In this document: piece by piece, positions 9,108 through 17,901 of the stretch
Position numbering within the stretch: the stretch's first letter is position 1
Layout of the letters: each line of letters opens with the position of its first letter
From: Mycoplasma crocodyli MP145
GTDB lineage: Bacteria; Bacillota_I; Bacilli_A; Mycoplasmatales; Metamycoplasmataceae
DNA length: 33,676 nucleotides
Assembly (NCBI RefSeq): GCF_000025845.1
Contig: NC_014014.1
Span: 491,155-524,830 of the forward strand
Reading direction: 5' to 3'
Translations under genes and position numbers: made by a program
Notes under the pieces: model-generated
Database searches by the model: none
Told to the model about the DNA's origin: nothing
Seen by the model: only the letters and a program-made list of their open reading frames with translations

Positions 9108-10467
9108 TTTTATTTAACTCCTTAATCAAATCATAAATTAATATTAATCTTATATCGATTTCAGATTCATTATTTTTTGTATCTAGATGTTCAAAAGAAC
9201 TTAAGAACTTGTATAAATTGTCTTTGTGATAATTAAAATCAATTTCTTGATAATTGGATAAAAATCTTTGTGTGTTTATTTTAACTTTTATTTTTTCATA
9301 ATTGTCTACATTTGTTATTATCTTCTCGTTGTCCAATCTCGTTAGTAAATTAGACATATTTGTAGTATTAGAATTCATATATTTACTTATAATCATTAAT
9401 CTCTTATTATTAAAAATAATATTGTTGATTTCACTTAATCACAATTTAACCTCAATAAGATTCGAATCATTAAAATTAAATGTTTTTATAAAATTAATTA
9501 GATTTTGTTGTTGATCTTCATCTGATAAATCTATTACCTTTTTTTCTTTTATTACAAGCGATAAAAAGTAATTAGTTGTAATTAATAATTCTAATTCTTT
9601 ACAAAACATTTTCTTACTAAAGATATTTTTCTTCGTTAAAAGAAAAGCAAGATCTTTAAGCGAATTATTTAATTTATTATCATAATTTGGAATGGTATCT
9701 TTAATGTTGTATGATTGAATTAATTTGAAGATTTGTGAGTATTTCATAGCAAACATTCAATATAAATTAGGTATCATTACACCGTCTTTAAGATAAATAG
9801 ATTTTTGTGGAATAATCTTTACATTTATTAATTCAACACTTTTATTATAATATTTTCCTTTACCTAAATTTAGATAATTGCTTTCAATATTTAAGTTTTC
9901 ATATGATAAATTTTTTAAGTCTATTTGTTTTTGAGTTGTTGCTAAAAAATCAAAATCATTTACATCTCTATAAAAATCATTATATCTATATTTTATAGAA
10001 GCACTTCCTTGCAATGCATATTTGTTTTGATTATTAGACATAAATTTGAAGAATCCTACTTCATTGCTATTAAATTCATCAATTGAAATCTTTTTTGAAA
10101 TATTATTAAATTTAAAAGTAAAGAAGAAATATAAATTTAATTTTTTTAAAGATCTATACAAATTAAACCAATAATTGTTTGATATAGACAATGTTAATAC
10201 ATAATACATAAAGAACCATGCAGCAGGTATAAACAAAATAATTAAGCCAATAATTATTTGAAATAACTCTTTTGAATCTTCAATAACTTTTTTTATATCC
10301 GGATTTATTCTTTCTTGAATGATTAAATATATAAAATATGAAAAGATAGATAAATATATTAAATCAAATATTAAAAGTATATGAATATACCATTTTTTCT
10401 TGTTGTGTATTTTTTCACAAAGTTTAATTTTTTTATTAATATCCACCAGAACCTCAACCTCAATCAT
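9100..10467 (-). CDS. Predicted membrane-anchored nucleotidyltransferase (AbiEii-like motifs)
   Basis: 455 residues once three TGA codons are read as Trp; with a standard code it falls into three pieces. Two hydrophobic helices lie near residues 27-50 and 70-95, followed by a soluble domain. That domain holds ALQGSASIKY (GS at 154-155) and, 16 residues on, RDVNDFDFL with the acidic pair D171 and D173. This GS...DxD arrangement is typical of the nucleotidyltransferase fold. About 70 residues later come MFAMK (238-242) and NNSLKDLAFLL (267-277), in the place where AbiEii-type proteins have a Lys and a K-x-RD-x-x-D segment. The remaining 180 residues are helical. The ATG at 10465-10467 follows an in-frame stop and lies inside the 3' end of the upstream gene. 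Family assignment is by motif pattern only. Confidence 0.6.
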
Positions 10468-10888
10468 TTAAGTTATTTCACTTAATCAAATCGTCTAATG
10501 CCTTATAATAAATACTATCCACAATTTTACTAAATTTTGAAATCTTTAACACAATTTTTAGTTTTGTAAAAATTCTTATTTTAAATGGAAAATTATTCAC
10601 ATCATTAACAACTTCATCTGTTATCTTAAGGCTTTTAAAAACTTCTATATTCTTATTTAATATTTCATCTATTTCCGTACCGGATATCAGATTTCCATCT
10701 AATTTTGTAAAATGACTAAGTCATTTTTTATAATTATCATTATATAAATTTATAAAGTTCATTTCCTCATTAGTTTTATTTTCTTTTTTTATTATAAATT
10801 TATAGTAACTATTATTTTTAACGTTTAAAATAAAGTTTGATAAAATCTCAAGTTCTTGTTCAGAACTTTGATTGTAATTTGTATTCAT
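10436..10888 (-). CDS. Hypothetical protein, first gene of the nucleotidyltransferase operon
   Basis: 150 residues, reading four TGA codons as Trp. It is mostly helical and charged, with no signal peptide or membrane helix, and ends in an odd Trp/Gly tail (NDWGWGSGGY). I recognise no domain. An AAAGGAT ribosome-binding site precedes the ATG. It overlaps the next gene by 32 bases in another frame. By position it could be the partner or antitoxin-like regulator of the nucleotidyltransferase, but it shows no visible helix-turn-helix to support this. Confidence 0.65.
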
Positions 10889-10890
10889 TT

Positions 10891-10971
10891 TTATCCTTTT
10901 TTAATTTTTTTAGCAATTTTAAAATTTTATTTTATTAATTGCTAAAAAATTATACCCTTTTTTAAGGATAA
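10891..10971 (-). promoter_or_regulatory. Nested inverted repeats and promoter of the nucleotidyltransferase operon
   Basis: A TATAAT box on the minus strand (10949-10954) is followed at once by a perfect 13-bp inverted repeat, TTTTTTAGCAATT (906-918 in the 10.9 kb block) and AATTGCTAAAAAA (937-949), with an 18-base spacer. An outer pair, TTATCCTT (10891-10898) and AAGGATAA (10964-10971), encloses it and includes the ribosome-binding site. It could be an operator or a leader hairpin. Confidence 0.55.
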
Positions 10972-10972
10972 T

Positions 10973-10995
10973 AAAAAAACTGCATGAAGCAGTTT
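10973..10995 (-). terminator. Terminator after tRNA-Ile
   Basis: On the minus strand AAACTGC / GCAGTTT with a 5-base loop, then TTTT, 20 bases past the tRNA 3' end. Confidence 0.8.
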
Positions 10996-11014
10996 AACGA
11001 TCAATTTCTTGAAA

Positions 11015-11091
11015 TGGTGCGAACAAATGGACTTGAACCATCGACCTCACGATTATCAGTCGTGTGCTCTAACCAGCTGAGCTATGCTCGC
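11015..11091 (-). tRNA. tRNA-Ile (anticodon GAT)
   Basis: 77 bases including encoded CCA. Acceptor GCGAGCA / TGTTCGC, anticodon loop CTGATAA, T-loop TTCAAGT. It lies downstream of rpsI and is probably cotranscribed with it; a small hairpin (AATATCC/GGATATT, 11098-11117) sits between them. Confidence 0.95.
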
Positions 11092-11132
11092 ATAAGAAAT
11101 ATCCTTTGTTGGATATTGAATTATTAAACAAA

Positions 11133-11543
11133 TTAACGTTTTGAGAATTGTCTTGCACGACGAGCAGCTTTTAAACCTGGTTTTTTACGTTCTTTAGCAC
11201 GAGCATCTCTTGTTAACATTCCTTGAGGTTTTAATTTTAATCTATATTCTTCATTAGCTTCAATCAAAGCTCTAGCAATTCCTAATCTAATTGCTCCAGC
11301 TTGACCACTTAATCCACCTCCAGCTACTTTAACAGAAACATCAAATTGATTTACTGTTTCTGTTAATGTAAATGGTTGATTAGCATCCTTTAAGTAAATG
11401 TCTGATGTTAAGTATTCTCTAGCTTCACGACTGTTGATTACAAACTTACCTTTACCTGGTCTTAAAATAACTCTAGCTACTGAAGATTTTCTTCTTCCTA
11501 AACCACGGTATTCAACACCGGTTTTCTTTGTTGCTGTTGTCAT
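11133..11543 (-). CDS. rpsI: 30S ribosomal protein S9
   Basis: 136 residues, full length for uS9. It binds 16S rRNA in the head of the small subunit, and its C-terminal tail reaches the P-site tRNA. The N-terminal [14 protein letters not shown], the central [19 protein letters not shown] and the conserved end [11 protein letters not shown] are all present. It follows rplM by 2 bases, the universal rplM-rpsI pair. Confidence 0.98.
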   Translation of the reverse strand: MTTATKKTGVEYRGLGRRKSSVARVILRPGKGKFVINSREAREYLTSDIYLKDANQPFTLTETVNQFDVSVKVAGGGLSGQAGAIRLGIARALIEANEEYRLKLKPQGMLTRDARAKERKKPGLKAARRARQFSKR

Positions 11544-11545
11544 AA

Positions 11546-11980
11546 CTATTTAACCTCTAATCTTTCTGGTTTTTGTGCTTCATGCTTATGATCACCACCT
11601 ACATATACAAATAAATTACGACGTTGTTTGTCTCCTAATTTTGTATGTGGAACCATTCCAAAAATTGCTTTTTGAACTAGTGCTGTAGGTTTTTTTTCTC
11701 TTAATTTTTCAGCTGTTATGCTTTTAAGTCCACCTGGATATCCAGAGTGTGAGTAATAAACTTTATCTGTTTCTTTATTTGCTGTTAAAACGATTTTTTC
11801 AGCATTAATAACTATTACATTATCACCCATATCTGTATTAGGTGTGAATGTAGTTTTATGCTTACCTCTTAATACGTTTGCAACAAAAGCAGCTAAACGT
11901 CCTAAAACTTGACCTTCTGCATCAACAACATATCATTTTTTATCTGCAGTTTGATTGTTAATCATTGTTGTTTGTCTCAT
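11546..11980 (-). CDS. rplM: 50S ribosomal protein L13
   Basis: 144 residues with one TGA at the conserved Trp of [17 protein letters not shown]. It is an early-assembly protein of the large subunit. Family motifs: [21 protein letters not shown] and [23 protein letters not shown]. Start chosen at 11980, where an AAGGAG ribosome-binding site lies 6 bases upstream. The stop is TAG, 2 bases before rpsI. Confidence 0.98.
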
Positions 11981-12045
11981 TGCATTCTCCTTAATGTTAA
12001 TTTAAAATTTTAGTCCAATATATAATAACTATAAATTGCTTATTT

Positions 12046-12051
12046 ATTATA
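12046..12051 (-). promoter_or_regulatory. Likely -10 box of rplM-rpsI
   Basis: TATAAT on the minus strand, 65 bases before the rplM start. No clear -35. Confidence 0.45.
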
Positions 12052-12082
12052 ACATTAAAATAAAAATTCAAAAGAAATTTAA

Positions 12083-12769
12083 TTATTTTTCAATAAGTTG
12101 ACTAAGCAAATAAATACTTGCGCTTTCAGCTCTTAAAATTCTTCTTCCTAAACTTACTACTTTGTAATCATTTTTAACAGATAAATCAATTTCTTTTTTA
12201 CTATAGCCACCTTCTGGCCCAACAAAAATAATTACATCACTATTAATATTTCTGTAATCATTATTTTCTAAATCAATTTTTTCATGTGCTATTATCTTAT
12301 TATTAATATATCTATATTTAATAATGGCTTCATTAAAACTCATAGGATTATCCAACTTGATAAGTTTATTTCTAAATGATTGTTCACTAGCTGATTTAAT
12401 AATCGAATTAAATCTTTCATATTTATTAATAAACTTATTATTTTTATATAGTGAACCATCAGTATGTTCACTGATGATCGGAACAATTCTAGTAGCTCCT
12501 AATTCAATGGCTTTTTGAAGTAGTCATTCATAACGGTCTATTTTAATAATAGAAGCAGCTAATATAACTTCATAACCAATTTCGTGGTATTCATTTATTT
12601 TAGAAATAATTTTAGCCTTATCATTTTCAAGACAACATTCATAAAATTCTTCATTAAAAACTACTACAAAATTTTTGTTATTTGCGCGAATTACTTTTAG
12701 ATGTTTAAGTACATTCATATCTAAAAGTAAATATTCACCTTCTTTGTGATCGGAAAAAAATCTATTCAT
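12083..12769 (-). CDS. rsmE: 16S rRNA m3U1498 methyltransferase
   Basis: 228 residues with one TGA read as Trp. It methylates N3 of U1498 of 16S rRNA using S-adenosylmethionine; it is a SPOUT-class, knotted enzyme. The C-terminal knot is clear: FVGPEGGYSKKEID and SLGRRILRAESASIYLLSQL. The middle has ELGATRIVPI. Length is close to the usual 230-245. There is no good Shine-Dalgarno sequence. The ATG lies just after the ftsZ terminator, 7 bases past a TAAAAT, so it may be read by read-through or from a leaderless start. Confidence 0.93.
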
Positions 12770-12785
12770 GCTTAATATTTTACAA

Positions 12786-12814
12786 CAAAAAAGCAGCTAT
12801 TTAAATAGCCACTT
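12786..12814 (-). terminator. Terminator of the mraZ-ftsZ operon
   Basis: On the minus strand AAGTGGCTAT / ATAGCTGCTT (two G-U pairs), loop TTAA, then TTTT, about 70 bases after ftsZ. Confidence 0.85.
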
Positions 12815-12885
12815 AAATATTAATAAAATAATTTTTATGTTATTGTAACCTTTACATTAGTCTTCTTACATCGACTTGGATAATG

Positions 12886-14139
12886 TTAATCAGTTTCAAA
12901 TCACATAGCATTTCTTTTAGTAGTACTTATATTGTTGTTTTCACTTTCATTGTATTCAGTAGTTTCAGTAAATTTAGCATAATTGTTAATTTCTGAGGTT
13001 GTTGCTTGTTGCGAATAAATATCACGACGAGTTTTTTCTTCTTGAATGTTGTTAAAATTTTCAATTTCTTGTAATGTTTCAATTGTATCCGTACTTACTT
13101 TATCAATCGCTTCTGGTTTTGAAGCAATTGTATCAAGTCCTGTATTAATACCACTTGCTACTATTGATACTTTAAAAATATCTTCTATTTCTTGTAATGA
13201 TTCATGACCTGAAATTATTTCAATATTATCATCATCTTCATCTACTCCAAGATGTTTATAAACTTCTTTAATAGCTAAAGAGATGTCTTTTCGTGTAACT
13301 TTTTTGTCATGTTGAATATTAACTAAAAATCTTGAAGCACCTTTAACATCATAAGTGTATAGATTATTTGCAAATGCTTTTTGAACTGCTCTTATTGCTT
13401 TATCTTTACCTGAAGCACTTCCTAACCCTACAACTGTAAGACCGGAATTGTCAAGTATTTTTCTAACATCAGCATAATCGATATTTATAATACCTGTTCT
13501 ATATATAATGTCATGAATAGCAATAATAATGTTTTTAAGATTTTGATTAGAAACTTTATAAGCATCTTCAATTGGGAAGTCTCCGTAAATTTCTTCTAAT
13601 TTTTCATTAGAAACTACTATATATGAATCAACTGCACTTTTAAGTGCTTCTAATTCAGCTATAGCAACTTTATTACGTTTTCTTCCTTCATATTCAGATG
13701 GTGTTGTAACAACTGCAATTGTTAAAGCACCAAGGTTTTTAGCGATTTGAGCTATAACTGGTGTAGCACCAGAACCTGTCCCACCACCAAAACCAGCTGT
13801 TAAAATAACTATATCAGCACCTTTTAAATGATCTTCTATTTCCCGAGCACTTTCGATTGCTCTTTTTCTTCCTACTTCAGGAACACTACCAGCACCTAAA
13901 CCTCTATTTTCTTTTGAACCTAAAGATATTTTTTTCTGACAATTATTATTAGCAAGTGCTTGTGCATCAGTATTAGCAACTATAAAATCAATGTTTGGAT
14001 AGGCGTCTTTATTCATAAATTGAATAGCATTATTACCTGCTCCACCAACTCCAACAACTTTTAAGACTATTTGAGCTGCATTGATTTCAACTTCTTCTTT
14101 ATGAGGTTGATTTATGGTTTCTATAATTAAGTTTTGCAT
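12886..14139 (-). CDS. ftsZ: Cell division protein FtsZ
   Basis: 417 residues. A TGA near the end is read as Trp, giving four more residues than a standard reading. It is a tubulin-like GTPase that polymerises at the division site. GTP-binding motif GGAGNNA (32-38), tubulin signature GGGTGSG (118-124), and T7-loop NIDYAD with catalytic D221 and D224. After residue of about 325 comes an acidic, Asn/Thr-rich linker and a tail ending KRNAMWFETD. This tail does not look like the usual FtsA/SepF-binding DIPxF peptide. An AAGGAG site precedes the ATG. It is the last gene of the mraZ operon. Confidence 0.97.
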
Positions 14140-14153
14140 AATTACTCCTTATA

Positions 14154-15338
14154 TTAATTGTTTTTTTGTAATGTAAATAAATATTTAATTCTTTGCATCA
14201 TTGTTTTTTTAGGTTGTAATGAAAAATGAGTTGTTAGTGTATCAATTTGATTATTATTTTCTTTTCTATAATTATTTGAAATGTTAAGAGCTCCTGTAAT
14301 AGTACTATCATTGCATTTAAATAACATCAAACTTTTTTGTCCATCTAAAACTTTCTTTTCAAGATGATCAATATTGTCTAATTCAATTTTTTCAGTTAAA
14401 TATTGTGCTAGAACACCACTAAAAGCTACATTATTTAACTGGATATTTTTTACAATATTGTTTGTTTTTAAAAATTTATTGATTTCATGTTTAAAAACAT
14501 TACTTAAAGTATCAAGTTCGTTTTTAAATATATCAAGTGTTTCACTTTCTATATTTTTAAAGACGTCTAAGTTTTTTGAAATTGCTTTTATTCTATTAAG
14601 AGTACCATTAAGTGTTAATTTTGTTTGGTTACACAATTTCATAAGCAAATTATTTGTACCAAATGAAATTTGTTTATATTTAATGGTTACTCCATTCACT
14701 ATTAAAGCAAGAGCTGTATAATTTTCGTTAAAATCAACTAATAAGTTATAAGCCGGACTAACTCTTAGATGTGAAGCTAAGGCCATGGTTTTAACTAAAT
14801 AGTTAATATTTCCAAAATTGTAGTTAGAAAATAATTTTTTTATGAGTTCTAAATCATCATTATTAGGTGTGTGAAATAGTGAAGCTGAAACATTTAGTGT
14901 GTTTGCAACTTTATTTTCGGGAAAATCTAAATATTCTTTATTCATTATTCCATCATTTGTTGTAAAACGATAGTATTGAGTTTTGAAATTACCATTTTTA
15001 TCATATAAAAGGTAATTGTTAAAATTTCCTAATATTTCATTTTTTGTATTTGTGTCTATAACATTTTTAATGTCTTTGACTTCTGTTTTTAAAATTCTTA
15101 ATGATAAATTATTAATTTGATCATCATCAAGAACAACGTTTGTTATTAATAGATTTTCTTGAGAATACTTTTTAACTATTAATTCAACTTGAGATAATTC
15201 ATTTTCAATTTCATCTAGATTTGAAAAATTAGATACTTCTTTTTGCTTAAGAATGTAGTAATTGTCATTTCTATCTTCTATTAAAACTCATTTAAAAAAG
15301 TCTTTTGAAAGTCTAAAATTCAAAAAATATTTATTCAT
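14154..15338 (-). CDS. Divergent FtsA-like protein of the division cluster
   Basis: 394 residues with one TGA at about residue 17 read as Trp. It sits between rsmH and ftsZ, the position of ftsA or of the unassigned gene in small mycoplasma division clusters. Two features support a highly diverged actin-like FtsA. The first is a central LLVDFNENYTALALIVNG followed by a small-residue turn (KQISFGTNNLL), like the phosphate-2 strand and following loop. The second is a C-terminal amphipathic stretch KTMMQRIKYLFTLQKNN, like the FtsA membrane-targeting helix. The classic N-terminal phosphate-1 motif is not obvious. It would tether FtsZ to the membrane. AGAGGAGA precedes the start. Confidence 0.6.
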
Positions 15339-15355
15339 AAGTATTCTCCTCTCTA

Positions 15356-16258
15356 TTAAATTAATTTAGTTAATATTCTTAGTTTTGCACTACGTGAACG
15401 TTTATTTTCAAGTAATTCCTTTGCACTTGGCTTTATTTGCTTTGTGCTAAAGTATTTAATTTCATTAATCGGCATTTTAGCAGGCATCTTTGAAGAACAT
15501 AATTCAGTGAATTTATGTTTAACAAGCCTATCTTCAATCGAATGAAAAGTGATAATACTTAATGATGAATTTTCCTTTAAAAGTTCAATTGCATCATCAA
15601 GCATTGTTTTTAAGGAATCTAGTTCGTTATTAACTTCGATTCTTAATGCTTGGAATACAGCTTTTGCTGGATTCTTAGCGCGTAATATTGCAGCTGGATA
15701 TGCACTTTTTATAATTTCTACTAATTCAAGTGTGTTATTTATAGGTCGATTTTTTTCTATAACTTTCGCAACTTGCTTTGCAAGCTTTACATCAGCATAT
15801 TTTAGAAAAATATCAACCAGTTGTTCACATGAATAATTATTAACTATATAATGAGCATCAATTTCTTGATTTGTATCCATCCTCATATCTAATCTAGCAT
15901 CTTTATTGTAGCTAAATCCTCTGTTTGCATCATCTACTTGAGGTGATGAAATTCCAAGATCTGCGATAATACCATCTACTTTATTAATATTAAGTTTAAA
16001 AAGTTCTGATTTTAATTTTGAATAATCACTATTTACTAGTATGAACTTATCACTTATTTGACTAAGACGTTTCTGGCTAATTTCCAGAGCATATTTATCC
16101 TTATCAAAAGCAATTAATAAACCTGATTTTAATTTTTCAAGTATTTTGGTTGAATGTCCTCCCATTCCTAAAGTTAGATCAATATATATACCATCTGGTT
16201 TTATATTTAAACTATCAATAGTTTCATTAAGTAGAACTGAATAATGAAGTTTATCCAT
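15356..16258 (-). CDS. rsmH: 16S rRNA m4C1402 methyltransferase
   Basis: 300 residues, normal length. It methylates N4 of C1402 in 16S rRNA, using S-adenosylmethionine. Motif I DLTLGMGGHSTKIL (about 28-41), DGIIADLGISSPQVDDANRGFSY near 98, KNPAKAVFQALRIEVNNEL and SIITFHSIEDRLVK are all standard. The ATG shares a base with the mraZ stop (TAATG), so it is translationally coupled. Confidence 0.97.
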   Translation of the reverse strand: MDKLHYSVLLNETIDSLNIKPDGIYIDLTLGMGGHSTKILEKLKSGLLIAFDKDKYALEISQKRLSQISDKFILVNSDYSKLKSELFKLNINKVDGIIADLGISSPQVDDANRGFSYNKDARLDMRMDTNQEIDAHYIVNNYSCEQLVDIFLKYADVKLAKQVAKVIEKNRPINNTLELVEIIKSAYPAAILRAKNPAKAVFQALRIEVNNELDSLKTMLDDAIELLKENSSLSIITFHSIEDRLVKHKFTELCSSKMPAKMPINEIKYFSTKQIKPSAKELLENKRSRSAKLRILTKLI

Positions 16259-16689
16259 TATTTATTCCCACCCGAGAGACTTTGTGCAATGTTTGCAATT
16301 TCATCTGCACCATATGACGAATTATATTCATCATATTTTTCCTTAGACCATAATTCAACAGAAGAACCAACTGGTATAAAGACTACTTCTTTTTGGATAG
16401 ATAAAGCATCTAGAATGTTTTTAGGAACTATAAAGCGAGCTTGTGAATCTAAAACTATTTCAACAGCTTTACCCAAGATTTCTCTTCTTAGAATTCTCGA
16501 GTTTCTATCAAACATATTTAGGTTTTCAATAAAACTTGTATATTTTTCAAATTCAGCTTTGCTTCTTAATTCAGCATTGCCATCAAAGCCTAATGTTAAA
16601 TAAAAGCATGACCCCAACCCATCTCTTAACGAACTAGGTAGGATAATTCTCTTTTTATCATCAAGTTTTCTTTCAACTAATCCGAACAT
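16258..16689 (-). CDS. mraZ: Transcriptional regulator MraZ
   Basis: 143 residues. It is a DNA-binding protein with two AbrB-like halves: RKLDDKKRIILPSSLR near the N-terminus and VLDSQARFIVPKNIL in the second half. It forms a ring and binds repeats in its own promoter region. The frame extends 19 codons further upstream, but the ATG at 16687-16689 is chosen because it follows GGAGGAAAG directly and gives the family's usual length and N-terminus (MFGLVERKLD). The start overlaps three spaced GTGG boxes, so autoregulation of the division operon is likely. Confidence 0.95.
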   Translation of the reverse strand: MFGLVERKLDDKKRIILPSSLRDGLGSCFYLTLGFDGNAELRSKAEFEKYTSFIENLNMFDRNSRILRREILGKAVEIVLDSQARFIVPKNILDALSIQKEVVFIPVGSSVELWSKEKYDEYNSSYGADEIANIAQSLSGGNK

Positions 16690-16716
16690 CCACTTTCCTC
16701 CACTATCCACCACAAT
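16687..16716 (-). promoter_or_regulatory. Predicted MraZ operator: three 10-bp direct repeats
   Basis: Reading the minus strand, three adjoining decamers ATTGTGGTGG, ATAGTGGAGG and AAAGTGGATG each carry GTGG at the same place. Known MraZ sites are short G-rich repeats at 10-bp spacing. The third box includes the mraZ ATG and the second the Shine-Dalgarno sequence. Confidence 0.7.
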
Positions 16717-16746
16717 TTTACAATTAAAATATATTTTATATTCCAA

Positions 16747-17082
16747 AATGGTAAAAATTATCCCTGAAAAAAAATAATAATGTGTATGTTTTTAACATTT
16801 TAAACATTTTTAGCAAACAAAAAAAGCATAATATTAGCGATATTATTGAATTATTATGCATTTTTTGTTATTTTTTTAAGTTATTAACATTTTAAGAATT
16901 AGAAAATTTTCACTATTTTTCATTATTTCCACATATGAATAGTTGTTTTACTTAAATATTGTTTAATTGATATTTTTATTAATTTATTAAAAAAATATAA
17001 TACAAATAAATAAGAGGTGTTTATATTAATTTTCAATACTTTTTCTAAAATACAAGCTTAAAAAAATCGGTTTTTAAAGATA
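16747..17082. other. Gene-poor spacer upstream of mraZ
   Basis: No credible protein gene. It holds a long hairpin, GCATAATA (16826-16833) / TATTATGC (16852-16859), flanked by A and T runs, which could terminate transcription on either strand. Further on, a plus-strand TATAAT (about 16997-17002) is followed by AAGAGGTG and about 85 bases of AT-rich sequence up to a strong terminator hairpin, a layout that could make a small RNA. The mraZ promoter must lie at its left end but no clear -10 stands out. Confidence 0.4.
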
Positions 17083-17111
17083 AAAAAATATGCAGTTTAT
17101 TGCATATTTTT
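17083..17111. terminator. Bidirectional terminator overlapping the ktrA stop codon
   Basis: AAAAATATGCA / TGCATATTTTT with a 6-base loop. The ktrA stop lies in the loop. T runs exist on both strands, so it can end both ktrA and any plus-strand transcript arriving from 17000. Confidence 0.8.
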
Positions 17112-17780
17112 GTTTTCATTACATCAACCTAGTGCAGCAGTTACATCTCTAACATCACCAATCAATGTTACTAAATCGTTTAATTGAAGCACAACATCTC
17201 CGGTTGCTCTCATTGATGTAGGCCCTCTTTTTATTAAAACCACTGTTATTCCACGGTCATTAAATCCTAAATTTTTAAGAGGAACCCCAACTATTTTATT
17301 GTTTTGAATAATAGTAGTTCCTAACACAAAACCACCATCAAGTTCTTGAAGATTATTTGAGTATTTTATAAAATTATCGTTTGCTGCTATTAAAGCGGTT
17401 CTTATTCCACTTTCTTGTTCTGGTCTAATAATAACATGAACACCTATTTGTTTTAAAACTCTAGCATGTCTCTTGCTTGTTGCACGAGCTATAATATTTT
17501 TAATATTTAATTCAAGTAAAGCAGCTACTATTTCAATGTTATCTGCTACAGCGACAACAACAGTTTCAAATTGATCGATTTCAAGTGATTTTAGCACACG
17601 CATATCTGCTGCATCAGTTATCACTATTCTTTGAACTTCATCAGCAAAAACTTGAGCACTTTTTTCATCTTTATCAATTATAAAAACACTTTTACCCATT
17701 TTTAATAATTGGCTAATTATTGCTTGCCCAAATCTTCCTGTTCCTATAACGCAAATATCATCTTTATGTTTAACATTCAT
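17097..17780 (-). CDS. ktrA: K+ channel regulatory subunit (KtrA/TrkA family)
   Basis: 227 residues. A TGA near the end is read as Trp, adding nine residues. It is a cytosolic gating ring of a Ktr/Trk potassium transporter. The N-terminal RCK domain has the nucleotide-binding VIGTGRFGQAI (11-21) and acidic FIIDKDE at the end of the second strand. The C-terminal RCK_C domain (about 140-218) would be the c-di-AMP-binding half in KtrA proteins. The membrane subunit gene (ktrB/trkH) is not next to it, and the gene stands alone with its own terminator. GAAGGTG lies before the ATG. Confidence 0.93.
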
Positions 17781-17860
17781 AACACCTTCTTTAAATTAAT
17801 TATTTATATATTTTACAACATTTTTAATTAGTAATTAATTTAAAATTTTGCAAATCTTAT

Positions 17861-17900
17861 TTTATAATAAAAGCCACATAATAAATATATGGCTCTTATT
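17861..17900 (-). terminator. Terminator of the dhaKLM operon
   Basis: On the minus strand AATAAGAGCCA / TGGCTTTTATT with a 13-base AT loop, immediately after the dhaM stop. The tail is T-rich rather than a clean T run. Confidence 0.7.
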
Positions 17901-17901
17901 A

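Noticed and set aside
9100-10467. Nucleotidyltransferase gene as a three-part pseudogene
   Set aside because: The apparent stops are all TGA in one frame, read as Trp in this organism, so the gene is intact.
8430-11100. tRNA-flanked region as an integrated mobile element
   Set aside because: No integrase, transposase or direct repeat of a tRNA end is visible; the accessory operon may still be mobile, but nothing proves it.
16687-16746. Longer mraZ start at 16746
   Set aside because: The extra 19 codons lack family similarity, while the ATG at 16689 has a perfect ribosome-binding site and gives the standard length.
16919-16935. Possible DnaA box (TTTCCACATA)
   Set aside because: A single imperfect match with no cluster, no dnaA gene nearby and no origin-like layout.
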